Assembly: GCA_024636975.1 (NCBI GenBank)
Contig: JAGXGA010000029.1
Span: 203,694-267,693, forward strand
Reading direction: 5' to 3'
DNA from: Mariniphaga sp.
GTDB lineage: Bacteria > Bacteroidota > Bacteroidia > Bacteroidales > Prolixibacteraceae
Length of the DNA: 64,000 nucleotides
Shown: piece by piece, positions 38,850-48,233 of the stretch
Layout of the letters: each line of letters begins with the position of its first letter
How positions within the stretch are numbered: position 1 is the stretch's first letter
The notes under the pieces: generated by a model
Seen by the model: only the letters and a program-made list of their open reading frames with translations
The model's database searches: none
Told to the model about the DNA's origin: nothing
Program-made: the position numbers and the translations under genes

Positions 38850-40775
38850 ATGAGATTATCAAACCGGGCAATTCTTTTATTAATTATTTGTTTTGCAGCT
38901 GTTCTTCGCTTTTATCAGTTTTTGGAAATACCTTTTATGCATGATGAGTTCAGTGCAGTTTTTCGTACAAATTTTGATTCATTTCATGAACTTATAGAAA
39001 AGGGAGTTAAACCAGACGGCCATCCGGCAGGAATACAGGTTTTTCTAAATTATTGGATTAAAATTTTCGGAAGTACCGAATGGGTGGTAAAATTACCCTT
39101 TGCAATTATGGGTGTTTTATCCGTATGGCTGGTTTTTCTTGTTGCGGGAAGGTGGTTCAATGAAACAGTTGGTCTTATATCTGCTGCTTTTTTATCCAGC
39201 ATCCAATACACAATCATGTACAGTCAGATTGCCAGGCCCTACATCAGCGGGTTGTTTTTCTCTCTTCTGATGGTTTATTACTGGTCAAAACTGTTGGACC
39301 CATCCGAAAAAAAATTCTGGAATAATGGCTTGCTATATGTGCTGGCATCGGTGTTATGTGCCTATAACCATCATTTCAGCCTGCTTTTTGCTGCCCTGGT
39401 CGGTTTAAGCGGAATCTTTCTGATTCCTAAAAAATATTTGCTCCGTTACACCCTATGCGGAGTATTAATTTTGATCCTTTACATCCCCCATCTTGGCATT
39501 TTTATGAACCAGTTCAAAACAGGTGGTGTAGGTGGATGGCTTGCCAAACCTGAAAACTCATTTTTATTGGATTACCTGTATTACATTTTCAATTATTCTC
39601 TTATTTCAATTTTTCTTGCAATAGGATTGGTAATTTTTGGTCTGATTTATATCAGGAAAAGCAGTATTAAAGTTCGAACCTATATCTTATTTGCTGCCTG
39701 GTTCCTGGTACCGCTTTTGACCGGTTTCTGGTATTCAAAAAATATTAATCCCGTATTGCAGTATTCCGTATTAATATTCTCATTTTTTTCCCTTTTATTT
39801 GTATTGTTCGGTCACATTCCAAGACAAACCATTAAGACCAACCTTGTAATTGTGCTTGTTATTCTGTTTGTAAATGGTTATTCTTTAATTGTTGAAAGAA
39901 AACATTACACCCTCTTTTATAATTCTTCATTCGAGAGAATAGTTACCGATTTTATTCATGCAAAAGATAATTTCAGTAATACATTAACTGTAATCGATTC
40001 ACATAAAAAAATTACCCGCTATTATCTTCAAAAATATGATGCAGACTCTACTTTTACCTGGTTCGATTCATTCGGGGATGAAGCTGAATTCATAAAATTC
40101 CTCAAACAGAAAAGCCAGACAAATGAGTATTTATATTTTGGAGCATTGTCTTCAAACAAGCCCAATACCATACCCATAATCCGGCAGTTTTTTCCTGTAA
40201 TGGAAACAGAGAATAACTATTTTCTTGGTTCAACGTACCTGTTCTCTAAAAATGGAGAGAATGACAGGAAGTTTATATCAAACTATGATTTTGAAGGATC
40301 GGCCCCGGAAGGATGGAGTTCAGTAAACAGTGAGAAAATAGTTGATACGAAGGGATTTCACGATTCATACTCTTATCTGATGGATAGCCTGACAGAATGG
40401 TCGCCAACATTTTCTATCCCGGCAGGCCAGGTGATTACTCATGAAAACAATTACATCGATGTATCAGTAAGAGCAAAAACAGATACGGATGTTTCTGAAA
40501 TTTTACTTATTACCACCCTGGAGTCAGAAGATGGGGTGGTTCATTTCAGCGGTGCAGATTTCAGATCATTCATAAATCAAGGGGTTGATTCTACGGAATG
40601 GATAACTGTATACCATTCGCTGAAACTTGCAGATATCAATTTAGATTACAGCAGTTTAAAATTAAATGTGTTTGTCTGGAATAAAGGAAAAAATACGTTT
40701 CTTATGGATAACTTCAGGATAAAAGTCCGTGACGGAAACCCATATGTCTACGGGTTGTATGAAAAGATTCCTTGA
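38850..40775 (+). CDS. GT-C fold membrane glycosyltransferase (GT39/ArnT-like)
   Basis: A 641-residue protein with about 10-11 membrane helices in its first ~350 residues and a long soluble C-terminal part. FMHDEFSAVFRTN near residue 31 holds the acidic pair conserved in the first loop of lipid-dependent GT-C transferases, and VKPDGHPAGIQVFLNYW is also typical. These enzymes move a sugar from a polyprenyl-phosphate donor onto protein or lipid at the outer face of the inner membrane. The C-terminal residues ~470-640 look like a beta-sandwich (NYDFEGSAPEGWSSVNSE) of sugar-binding type. It converges on the polysaccharide-tailoring operon that follows. Confidence 0.82.
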   Translation: MRLSNRAILLLIICFAAVLRFYQFLEIPFMHDEFSAVFRTNFDSFHELIEKGVKPDGHPAGIQVFLNYWIKIFGSTEWVVKLPFAIMGVLSVWLVFLVAGRWFNETVGLISAAFLSSIQYTIMYSQIARPYISGLFFSLLMVYYWSKLLDPSEKKFWNNGLLYVLASVLCAYNHHFSLLFAALVGLSGIFLIPKKYLLRYTLCGVLILILYIPHLGIFMNQFKTGGVGGWLAKPENSFLLDYLYYIFNYSLISIFLAIGLVIFGLIYIRKSSIKVRTYILFAAWFLVPLLTGFWYSKNINPVLQYSVLIFSFFSLLFVLFGHIPRQTIKTNLVIVLVILFVNGYSLIVERKHYTLFYNSSFERIVTDFIHAKDNFSNTLTVIDSHKKITRYYLQKYDADSTFTWFDSFGDEAEFIKFLKQKSQTNEYLYFGALSSNKPNTIPIIRQFFPVMETENNYFLGSTYLFSKNGENDRKFISNYDFEGSAPEGWSSVNSEKIVDTKGFHDSYSYLMDSLTEWSPTFSIPAGQVITHENNYIDVSVRAKTDTDVSEILLITTLESEDGVVHFSGADFRSFINQGVDSTEWITVYHSLKLADINLDYSSLKLNVFVWNKGKNTFLMDNFRIKVRDGNPYVYGLYEKIP

Positions 40776-40794
40776 AGCATATGCGATCCTGTAT

Positions 40795-41910
40795 TCAAGT
40801 GAATGCCCGATCGCCATCACCATCATGAAATTCGTAGTTTCCGGTACCGGGAATATCAAATGAACTATATATTTTCTGACCTGTAGCTTTAATATACAGA
40901 AACGGAAACTTATGGGCTAAAAACTTTTTGGCTATCCCATTGTGGTAAACAGTAAGCATCTCAAGCTTGTGCTTCGTGGTAAAAGCTTTTAAAAAATCAG
41001 CCATTTCAGCCTCAAATTGAGGCGGCAACCAGAAAAAAAGTGTCTTTAAATGCCCTTCACGTACCGAAAACAGTGAAACTCCTGCCAGTTCTTTGTTGTG
41101 GAATAGTTTCACAGTCCGGTAATAGAATGAATCTGAGCAGGCAGAAAATGGGTACTTATTTTTATATTTCCGGTTGTTTTCTGAAATCCACGGTGAATCC
41201 AATATCCAGCTTATTACCTTTTCCTCACTATGAAAAAAATAATTTTTACCGAAACTCTCAATAAACCTAAAGCTCTCTTCATCTGGCTTTTCTAACAATT
41301 CAAAGCTGGTGTTTTCAGGTTTTCGGTATCGGTAAAATAAAATCATGAGCCTGGAAATAATTCCTGCAAAAAAATCACTCAGCTTAAAAAACCGTTTTAC
41401 AACTGTATTTTTTGTAGCCAGTGGAACCAATCTGGAAGTTTTTGCAAACAGGTATCCTCTTGCTCCTTCAAATTGGTGAACGGGCTTAAACCAACCTGTT
41501 TTCAAATACAAACTTTCTGATTCCGGAGCATAATTGGTAAACATTAACCGTCCTTCCCAGGTGCTATAAGCTTCTTTCAACAGGAGCTGCGAAAGTCCTT
41601 TTCGCCTGAATTCAGGATCAACCCAGCTGCCACTGCACCAGCCAAACCGTATATTTTTATTCTCAACAAATACCACCCCGGCAAACAAACTTCTGAAAGC
41701 CACCAAATTCCTATTGAGCAGAGCGAGCAAAAGGACCACATCTTCAGGATTTCCATGCGGATTATCGATGTACGAAGCGGTACGGGAAGGTGTAATGGGT
41801 ACTGTTGAAAACTGTCGGTACAGGTCACTCCGGCAAAATGTTTCCAGTTCACCCAACCGAATTTTTATAATTTCCGGATTCAATGTGTCACTTTTTCTTT
41901 CCCTGTCCAT
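40795..41910 (-). CDS. GNAT-family acyltransferase
   Basis: A 371-residue protein with an N-terminal GNAT acyl-CoA transferase domain: WVDPEFRRKGLSQLLLKEAY is the acetyl-CoA binding loop (R-x-x-G-x-(S/A)) and YAPESESLYLKTGWFKP the end of the fold. A second region (~residues 190-370) has no clear assignment. It is the last gene of a minus-strand operon with two deacetylases and a FemAB/GNAT-like protein and starts 31 bases inside the upstream gene, so translation is coupled. A role in acylating a surface sugar or peptide is inferred from neighbours. Confidence 0.75.
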   Translation of the reverse strand: MDRERKSDTLNPEIIKIRLGELETFCRSDLYRQFSTVPITPSRTASYIDNPHGNPEDVVLLLALLNRNLVAFRSLFAGVVFVENKNIRFGWCSGSWVDPEFRRKGLSQLLLKEAYSTWEGRLMFTNYAPESESLYLKTGWFKPVHQFEGARGYLFAKTSRLVPLATKNTVVKRFFKLSDFFAGIISRLMILFYRYRKPENTSFELLEKPDEESFRFIESFGKNYFFHSEEKVISWILDSPWISENNRKYKNKYPFSACSDSFYYRTVKLFHNKELAGVSLFSVREGHLKTLFFWLPPQFEAEMADFLKAFTTKHKLEMLTVYHNGIAKKFLAHKFPFLYIKATGQKIYSSFDIPGTGNYEFHDGDGDRAFT

Positions 41911-42875
41911 TTTCTCATGAAAAAATAAACGATTTCCCCTTTCAGGTTATTTATAAAATCACCCGCCTGCTCCACCGGATATCGCTGCAGGTGTAGGTTT
42001 AATGAATCTTTTTTTATCCCTGCAGTACCAAATGTAATGTCACATATAGCTTCTCTCCCGATTGTTGCATACACTGAAGCAGGTACTCCGGAATCAGTAT
42101 AAGGAAACGAAAAAGCCCTTATTTTAGGATTAACAAGTTGTTTTACCCTGGCCATGCTTTCCTTAACTTCATTAATTTGTTCTGCCTCTGAAATCTCCCA
42201 GAATTCGGGATGCTTGTGACTGTGGGCTCCAATGGAAAACCCTTCAGAAGCCAGTTTTCTGACCTGCCCCGATGTCAGATAAGGTTTTTCACGGGCCAGA
42301 AAATCATTAAAGCTGATTCCCAGCATCCGGGCAACATCATTTAATAGCTTCTCCTGAAAAATAGTTGCCTGTAAAATCTTTTCTCCGGCAAGATTATTTT
42401 GCTCCAGGTATTTTTTTGTTTTAACGTCTGGTTTATCGCGCAGCCTGCTCAGAATAAGGCTGGCTTTATATCTGTGGAACAACTCTTTGTTATCGATAAA
42501 TGCAGTATTGAGAAAAAAAGTGGCAGGTATACCTTTTCTCAAAAGTATGGGGGCTATCACATCGGCACACTGGCGCAATCCGTCATCGAAACTCAGGTGA
42601 ACCGTTTTTTTGTCAGTGCAACCCTTAGAAACAATTTCTTCAAGTCCAACTACATTAAAATGTTGAAGATAAAAATCCAGCTCCTTCTCAAACTGCGCTA
42701 CGTTACGGTAACGGTAGTTGAGAATATATGGCAGCTTTTCATCGCTCACCACATGGTAAAAAGGAAGGAAACAGGGAATGCGCCGGTTTAGAACCCAGTT
42801 ATCAGGCATTATACCGGCAATGCCCCGGCTTAGGTTACGGGGAATTTTTTTCATCCTGAATTCTTTTTTATCCAT
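41880..42875 (-). CDS. Polysaccharide deacetylase (NodB/CE4 type)
   Basis: A 331-residue CE4 carbohydrate esterase that removes N- or O-acetyl groups from glycans using a metal ion. VHLSFDDGLRQCADV is the NodB motif 1 with its Asp pair and IGAHSHKHPEFWEIS is motif 2 (H-x3-H); RAFSFPYTDSGVP corresponds to motif 3 (R-x-F-S/R-P-Y). There is no obvious signal peptide. ATG 42875 overlaps the previous gene by 25 bases; ATG 42854 would give a four-base ATGA overlap and is a good alternative. It belongs to the tailoring operon with GNAT-like genes on both sides. Confidence 0.88.
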   Translation of the reverse strand: MDKKEFRMKKIPRNLSRGIAGIMPDNWVLNRRIPCFLPFYHVVSDEKLPYILNYRYRNVAQFEKELDFYLQHFNVVGLEEIVSKGCTDKKTVHLSFDDGLRQCADVIAPILLRKGIPATFFLNTAFIDNKELFHRYKASLILSRLRDKPDVKTKKYLEQNNLAGEKILQATIFQEKLLNDVARMLGISFNDFLAREKPYLTSGQVRKLASEGFSIGAHSHKHPEFWEISEAEQINEVKESMARVKQLVNPKIRAFSFPYTDSGVPASVYATIGREAICDITFGTAGIKKDSLNLHLQRYPVEQAGDFINNLKGEIVYFFMRKWTGKEKVTH

Positions 42876-43777
42876 TTTAGGAACACCGGTAGTCTGTTAA
42901 ACTTCATTTGATAATAAACTTCCGGTGTTGCCCCAAATCCTTCAAAGAAACGAGAAATTCCAGGCAGCATGGAGCCTTCGAAATCAAGTACCAGGTTATT
43001 ATTGGCACTTACTTCCAAAAAATGGTTTATCAGCATAAACATAGCCCTTCCCTCCTTTCCCACTGGACTGGAAACAGCATTCATATATATCACCCGCTCT
43101 TTCCACCGACAGAAAAAAACAGCAGCGCACAATTCATTTTCATTTGAATACACACCGGCAATTTCCCCGAACCCTTTGTACTGCGCGTAGGCAATCAAAC
43201 TCTTTAATGTTTGCAGCTGAAATGCTGAAAGCTTTACCTGTGAATTTTTCTGCTTGAACAACATAAAATCCTCAAGCCTGATTCCCTCCACATAATTCAA
43301 CTGATTGGTTTGGGCCCGGGCAATGTTACGTTTAGTATTCTTAGAAAAAACTGATGCAAGAATATCATATTCTGTGCCCAGGTGAAGTAAAAAATTATTC
43401 CTTGACACAAATTGAAGATCGTTATGGTTCTTTAAAGGCAGGTTTAATGAATTGATCTGGATATCGGAATAGCTAAATAAACGCATGCTATAGTTATAAA
43501 ATTCGGCAGCAATAGTGGCAGGTGGCGGAGGAAAAATCCCGAGCTGCTGACAGTAAAGAGGCTGATACAAATAGCGGATGCCAAATTTTTGCTTAACAGG
43601 CAGTGGCATAATGAATTCATAGTCATCCCATACCAATGCATCCCATATAACGGCAGTCCGGTCCAGAAACCAGGTAGTGGCATACACCCGCGAATTGAAT
43701 GCAACCTCAATGCATTGATTCCATTTCGTGTAATCAATATCGCCGTGCTTTAAATATCTTAAACTACTTTTTTGCAT
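42851..43777 (-). CDS. FemAB/GNAT-like acyltransferase
   Basis: A 308-residue protein of two GNAT-like halves. VFSKNTKRNIARAQTNQL and AAVFFCRWKERVIYMNAVSSP resemble FemAB-like aminoacyl or acyl transferases found with exopolysaccharide genes, and LDFEGSMLPGISRFFEGFGA resembles the substrate-binding end of that fold. ATG 43777 is chosen over an upstream TTG at 43789; it lies 14 bases inside the DUF7033 deacetylase gene. Its acceptor is unknown; the operon context suggests modification of a surface polysaccharide. Confidence 0.75.
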   Translation of the reverse strand: MQKSSLRYLKHGDIDYTKWNQCIEVAFNSRVYATTWFLDRTAVIWDALVWDDYEFIMPLPVKQKFGIRYLYQPLYCQQLGIFPPPPATIAAEFYNYSMRLFSYSDIQINSLNLPLKNHNDLQFVSRNNFLLHLGTEYDILASVFSKNTKRNIARAQTNQLNYVEGIRLEDFMLFKQKNSQVKLSAFQLQTLKSLIAYAQYKGFGEIAGVYSNENELCAAVFFCRWKERVIYMNAVSSPVGKEGRAMFMLINHFLEVSANNNLVLDFEGSMLPGISRFFEGFGATPEVYYQMKFNRLPVFLKWIKKNSG

Positions 43778-45092
43778 TGTTCCACTCAAAACCTAATTCA
43801 TTCATCTGCATGAAAACTTTCCTGTATCCTTCCCATTCTCCCTGGTCATTCAGTGTTTCGTTATGCCAGATATATGAAAAAGTTCCTCCAACCTTTTGTA
43901 CTTCCTCCATCAGGTTCCTTATTTCTTCCGCTGCCTTCTGAGGAGTTAACTTCAAATAATCTTTTAAAGTTACATCCATTACCTGGAACGGTACGATCAT
44001 TAATGATGTTGCCGATTCCTTTTTTAGGTCATAAAAAGGGAAAGGAGTACAGATTCCTGCCCTGAAACCTGTATGTGAAGGATACCCCATTGTATAATCC
44101 TCAACAATATCAGTTTTCAGCAGGTTACGGTAAATTCGGGGAAACCTTAGTCGCAAAAAGTGCTGGCGGCTTTTTTTAATTTCCTTTCCGGTTATTTGTT
44201 GCAACCGGTTAATTTCTACAATCACCTTCTTCTTGTTTTTCTTTTTTGCTGAAGAAAAAGACGGGTGAATACCCACATCATACCGGAAAGAAATACTGCG
44301 GATAAGATTCTGCAGGTATTTATTTTTCCATGACAGGTTTTTATCATACTGCTTGTAATTCCCCAATAAAAAGAAGAAAATTACCTTGTCTTCGTTTCCT
44401 TCAAATACCTGATCTATGAATTCATATGTATCGTAGGCATCCTTTTCCCTGCCCATCCAAACCTTCATACGGGTTCTTAGTTCAGAAATATTTCCCTGTA
44501 CTGCAGATTTTGCCACAGCCCCCAGGCTGCGCAGCAGTCCTTTATGTGCATAAGCCCATGCATTATCGATATCAATTGTTGGCTTGAATTGGAACTGCGG
44601 TTCCGGAATCTCCAGTTCAGGATGTTTCTCTTTCAGTTTCTCAGCTATCATGCGTGCCCAGATATTTACCACCGGCTTTTTAAGCAGGCCGTACTTTTCA
44701 AGAATGCATTCCTCTGCTGGAAATCGTTTGAACTTATCTGTTTCAAACTGAAGGTATTCTTCGTAACGGCTAACCAGGTAAAAAGCAGCGGCAAAGGGAT
44801 CAAAAGGAAATATTGAATCGGATGAACTTTCGAAAAAATATTTTTCACCATTGTACCATACAGGTCGTATATCAGGCTGTATAATTGCCTTACAGTGCAG
44901 GAAACGATGTGGTTTTATATAAAATTCCAGGCCAAATCTTTCGTAAGAATAATTGATTTTGGGTAAGTTTGATTTCAAAAACCTGTTTGACTTTGTAGTA
45001 AATGATACTTCATTCCGTAAAATAGTCGTAAAAATTAACCGGAAAACATATTCAATGCGTGGATTTAAATTATCGGAATATATTAATACCAT
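43764..45092 (-). CDS. Polysaccharide deacetylase-family protein with N-terminal DUF7033-like domain
   Basis: A 442-residue protein. The first ~150 residues, with DPFAAAFYLVSRYEEYLQF, match a domain frequently fused to deacetylases in Bacteroidota (DUF7033). The rest resembles a divergent NodB fold: KPTIDIDNAWAYAHKG replaces the usual FDDG motif, YDVGIHPSFSS is the His motif, and TMGYPSHTGFRAGICTPFPF the R-containing motif 3. It starts 10 bases after radC ends and overlaps the next gene by 14 bases. Cytoplasmic by appearance. The divergent metal-site motif means activity should not be assumed. Confidence 0.82.
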   Translation of the reverse strand: MVLIYSDNLNPRIEYVFRLIFTTILRNEVSFTTKSNRFLKSNLPKINYSYERFGLEFYIKPHRFLHCKAIIQPDIRPVWYNGEKYFFESSSDSIFPFDPFAAAFYLVSRYEEYLQFETDKFKRFPAEECILEKYGLLKKPVVNIWARMIAEKLKEKHPELEIPEPQFQFKPTIDIDNAWAYAHKGLLRSLGAVAKSAVQGNISELRTRMKVWMGREKDAYDTYEFIDQVFEGNEDKVIFFFLLGNYKQYDKNLSWKNKYLQNLIRSISFRYDVGIHPSFSSAKKKNKKKVIVEINRLQQITGKEIKKSRQHFLRLRFPRIYRNLLKTDIVEDYTMGYPSHTGFRAGICTPFPFYDLKKESATSLMIVPFQVMDVTLKDYLKLTPQKAAEEIRNLMEEVQKVGGTFSYIWHNETLNDQGEWEGYRKVFMQMNELGFEWNNAKK

Positions 45093-45102
45093 AACAGCCT
45101 GT

Positions 45103-45801
45103 TTAATTCAACATTCCTTCATCGGCAAAGCTAATATAGCGGTTTTGCCCGACAATGATGTGATCGAGTACCGCGATATCCATAAAATCGGCCGCTTGTT
45201 TTATCTTCCTGGTGATTTTCAGATCGGCATCAGAAGCTTCCATAGTGCCTGAAGGATGATTATGACAGAGAATTATTGAAACACCCATTTTTTCAAGGGC
45301 ATTTTTCAAAATCAGCCTGACATCGATAATTGTTCCCGAAATTCCACCCTGACTAATTTTATAGTGGTCGATAATTTTATTGCCCCTGTCGAGCAAAAGC
45401 ACCCAAAACTCTTCATGGTTCAGGTCGCCCACCAAAGGAATAAAAAAGTCGGCGGCATCACGGCTGCATGTAATTTTCCGTTTAACAAACACTTCTGCCT
45501 CTTTCCGGCGTTTACCCAGTTCAAGAGCAGCTACAATCGATACTGCCTTTGCTTCCCCAATTCCGTTAAAAGTTTTCAGGAAATCGATTCCCATCCGCCC
45601 CAGATCATTAAGGTTGTTGTTTACCGAGCTGAGAATTCGGCGGCTGAGTTCAACGGCGGTTTCGCTTAAATTCCCCGATCCGATAAGAATAGCTATCAGT
45701 TCGGCATCGGATAAAGAACGTGCTCCATTGGCCAGTAGCTTTTCGCGGGGCCTGTCTTCAACAGCCCATTCTTTGATGTTCAGTTTTTTATATTCGTTCA
45801 T
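45103..45801 (-). CDS. radC: RadC-family JAMM/MPN protein
   Basis: A 232-residue protein. An N-terminal helix-hairpin-helix-like region (LSDAELIAILIGSGNLSETAVEL) precedes an MPN domain whose JAMM metal site is LCHNHPSGTMEASDADLKIT. RadC was named for DNA repair but its role is unproven; relatives occur on plasmids and in Bacteroidota chromosomes. ATG 45801 (MNEYKKLNIKEW) is chosen because the longer frame starts in AT-rich leader sequence. It heads the surface-polysaccharide operon only by position (10 bases), and a terminator after rpsT (45866-45897) separates it from upstream genes. Confidence 0.92.
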   Translation of the reverse strand: MNEYKKLNIKEWAVEDRPREKLLANGARSLSDAELIAILIGSGNLSETAVELSRRILSSVNNNLNDLGRMGIDFLKTFNGIGEAKAVSIVAALELGKRRKEAEVFVKRKITCSRDAADFFIPLVGDLNHEEFWVLLLDRGNKIIDHYKISQGGISGTIIDVRLILKNALEKMGVSIILCHNHPSGTMEASDADLKITRKIKQAADFMDIAVLDHIIVGQNRYISFADEGMLN

Positions 45802-45865
45802 ATTTTCGGAGTAGATATAAAAATAAGCATTTTCTCCGAAAAAACATATGTTAAAATTCAGGCAC

Positions 45866-45897
45866 AAAAAAAAGCCTCTCCGATTATGGAAAAGCTT
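45866..45897 (-). terminator. Terminator of rpsT
   Basis: On the minus strand AAGCTTTTCC and GGAGAGGCTT pair (two G-U) around a 6-base loop, followed by eight T. Confidence 0.85.
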
Positions 45898-45921
45898 TCA
45901 ATGTATCATGAAAAAATCTTC

Positions 45922-46173
45922 TTACAAATTATTAACCTGCAAAGCCAGTTTCGACTTAAGGTTAGCGGCTTTGTTTTTATGAATGATATTCTTTTTAGCA
46001 AGCCTATCAATCATAGAAGCAACAGAAGGGTAACTTTTTACGGCTTCTTCTTTATCGGTCTGACTGCGTAATTCTTTAATCGCATTTCTTGCTGTTTTGG
46101 CATAATACTTATTTTGTACCCGCCTCTTCTCGTTTTGCCTTATTCTCTTTAAAGCTGACTTGTGATTTGCCAT
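45922..46173 (-). CDS. rpsT: 30S ribosomal protein S20
   Basis: An 83-residue, very basic, all-helical protein that binds 16S rRNA early in small-subunit assembly. [21 protein letters not shown] at the start and [22 protein letters not shown] near the end are typical S20 segments (shown here as parts: [29 protein letters not shown]). Length is standard. It lies 31 bases downstream of tRNA-Glu in the same direction and is probably read from the same promoter, with its own terminator. Confidence 0.97.
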   Translation of the reverse strand: MANHKSALKRIRQNEKRRVQNKYYAKTARNAIKELRSQTDKEEAVKSYPSVASMIDRLAKKNIIHKNKAANLKSKLALQVNNL

Positions 46174-46204
46174 TTCTTTCTTTTAATAACTTAAAAAACT
46201 TAAG

Positions 46205-46276
46205 TAGCCCGTAGGGGATTCGAACCCCTGCTACCAGGATGAAAACCTGGCGTCCTAACCCCTAGACGAACGGGCC
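46205..46276 (-). tRNA. tRNA-Glu (UUC)
   Basis: A 72-base cloverleaf on the minus strand. The acceptor pairs GGCCCGT with ACGGGCT (one G-U), the anticodon stem is CCAGG/CCTGG with loop TTTTCAT (anticodon TTC), and the T-loop contains GGTTCGAAT. The CCA end is not encoded, as usual in Bacteroidota. Confidence 0.97.
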
Positions 46277-46304
46277 TTCCTATGTATTCCCTGAATTGGG
46301 ACTG

Positions 46305-46335
46305 CAAAAATACTTCATTTTTATTATCCACCAAA
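46305..46335 (-). promoter_or_regulatory. Promoter of tRNA-Glu and rpsT
   Basis: On the minus strand TTTG (46332-46335), a 19-base spacer and TATTTTTG (46305-46312) match the Bacteroidota consensus exactly, ~29 bases before the tRNA. Confidence 0.82.
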
Positions 46336-46404
46336 TTTTCCTATAATTTTTTTTGCAGGCTCTGTTTTTTTTAATTTCTGTGAAAACATATGGTAAAAAG
46401 CCTT

Positions 46405-47127
46405 CTAACGGAGTTCAAAATTTTGCCCAAGATATACCCTGCGTACATCCTCATCATTAGCCAGATCGTTTGCGGAACCGGCTTTCATAATCGATCCCTC
46501 AAACAACAGGTATGAACGATCGGTTATCGATAATGTTTCATGAACATTGTGATCGGTAATCAGCACGCCGATATTCTTTTCTTTAAGCCTTATAACAATC
46601 TGCTGTATGTCCTCCACTGCTATAGGGTCAACTCCTGCAAAGGGTTCATCGAGCAATATAAACTTGGGATCGATAGCCAGTGCCCGTGCAATTTCAGTAC
46701 GGCGGCGCTCACCACCCGACAGCTGAATCCCCAGGCTTTTGCGTATATGCTGAAGCCCAAATTCATTTAAAAGTGTTTCAACCTTTTCCCTTTGGTATTC
46801 TTTGCTGTAATTGGTCATTTCAAGCACAGCCTTCAGGTTGTCTTCGATGCTCAATTTTCTGAAGACAGAAGCTTCCTGGGCCAGGTAACCAATTCCTTTT
46901 TTGGCACGTTTATAAACCGGCAGCCGGGTAATATTTTCTTTATCCATGAATATTTTTCCCGACAATGGCCTTACAAGACCAACAATCATATAAAAAGAGG
47001 TGGTTTTCCCGGCACCGTTAGGCCCAAGCAATCCAACAATTTCACCTTGATTTACCTCAAAGCTAACGCCTTTTACTACCGTCCGCTTCCGGTATTTCTT
47101 TACTATATTTTCTGCACGAAGAATCAT
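46405..47127 (-). CDS. lptB: LPS export ABC transporter ATP-binding protein LptB
   Basis: A 240-residue ATPase that powers the LptB2FG machine extracting lipopolysaccharide from the inner membrane. Walker A is [17 protein letters not shown], the Q-loop is in [15 protein letters not shown], the signature [15 protein letters not shown], Walker [13 protein letters not shown] and the switch [10 protein letters not shown]; the [10 protein letters not shown] segment is LptB-specific. It begins 30 bases after tatC in the same direction, so the two are probably an operon. LptF/G and LptC are not in the window. Confidence 0.95.
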   Translation of the reverse strand: MILRAENIVKKYRKRTVVKGVSFEVNQGEIVGLLGPNGAGKTTSFYMIVGLVRPLSGKIFMDKENITRLPVYKRAKKGIGYLAQEASVFRKLSIEDNLKAVLEMTNYSKEYQREKVETLLNEFGLQHIRKSLGIQLSGGERRRTEIARALAIDPKFILLDEPFAGVDPIAVEDIQQIVIRLKEKNIGVLITDHNVHETLSITDRSYLLFEGSIMKAGSANDLANDEDVRRVYLGQNFELR

Positions 47128-47157
47128 GAAGACAAATATCTTGATTTATCTGAGTAT

Positions 47158-48039
47158 TTATAACTCATCAAGTTCTTTTTCACGTTTTTTAACGACACTC
47201 CGTGAAATCAATATACTCACTTCATAGAGAAAAAACAGCGGAACAAATACCATTATCTGACTAAAAACATCGGGTGGGGTTATGATTGCCGAAAGCAGGA
47301 GCATCACCACATAAGCATGCTTCCTGTAGGTTTTCATAAACTGCGGAGTTAAAATACCCACTTTACTTAAAAAGTACGAAAATATCGGCAATAAAAAAAC
47401 AACCCCTGCTGCCAGCGAAATAGAGGTTACCGACCCAATATAGGAACGCAGATTAATCTGGTTGGTAACTTCACCGCTCACATTGTAGCTGCCAAGAAAA
47501 TGAACCGACAAGGGCACTATTAAAAAATATCCGAATAAAATGCCCAGAATAAAAAGTACAGAAGTAAAGAACACTGCTCCACCTGCATATTTTTTTTCAG
47601 TATCATACAGAGCTGGTTTTATAAAGCGCCAGAACTCATAAAACACAACAGGTGCAGCAACTACAAAACCTGCAATGATTGAAACCCATATGTGTGTAAG
47701 AAACTGGCCAGCGATTTGAATGCTTATCAATTCAAGTGGCGTATCGTTAATCCTCAGCGCATCGGTGCCCACCAGATCGGCCAGCCGGGCAAACATGCGG
47801 TTTGTCCAGAATTCCGGAGTCCGGGGGTTTAGTATAACGGTGTTAAAAATAAAATCTTTCATTATAAAAGCCACAATTGCAAAAAGCATTATAGCCAGCG
47901 CCGAACGGATGATGTGCCATCTTAATTCCTCAAGATGCTCGAGAAATGACATTTCGGTATAAGTCGCATCTTCCCTTTTCTTCATTTTTTTCCAACCCAT
48001 CTTTCCTTTTTTCGATTCTTTTTTTGTTTCTGCACTCAT
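47158..48039 (-). CDS. tatC: Sec-independent protein translocase TatC
   Basis: A 293-residue protein with six membrane helices, the receptor for twin-arginine signals. MSFLEHLEELRWHIIRS is the conserved N-terminal signature; FYEFWRFIKPALYDTEKKY and LLLSAIITPPDVFSQIM are the other family marks. ATG 48039 is chosen over a frame running to 48078; a lysine-rich cytoplasmic extension of ~30 residues (KKESKKGKMGWKKMKKRE) precedes the family start. With TatA at 33996 it would export substrates such as the Gfo/Idh/MocA protein at 16595. The next gene is lptB. Confidence 0.95.
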   Translation of the reverse strand: MSAETKKESKKGKMGWKKMKKREDATYTEMSFLEHLEELRWHIIRSALAIMLFAIVAFIMKDFIFNTVILNPRTPEFWTNRMFARLADLVGTDALRINDTPLELISIQIAGQFLTHIWVSIIAGFVVAAPVVFYEFWRFIKPALYDTEKKYAGGAVFFTSVLFILGILFGYFLIVPLSVHFLGSYNVSGEVTNQINLRSYIGSVTSISLAAGVVFLLPIFSYFLSKVGILTPQFMKTYRKHAYVVMLLLSAIITPPDVFSQIMVFVPLFFLYEVSILISRSVVKKREKELDEL

Positions 48040-48233
48040 TGAATCCTGATTTTTAAAAAACTCCACAAATATATACACTTCCTGTAATTCAAAACCTTTT
48101 TAAATCTACCATTATTTAAATGATCGCTATTAAATCTTAAAAAATCGAAAAAAGTATTGTCATTTTTCTTACTTTTAATAATTTAGAATTCGATTACAAA
48201 AATATGTAGTAGGAAAAGAGGGGATTTTTTAAA

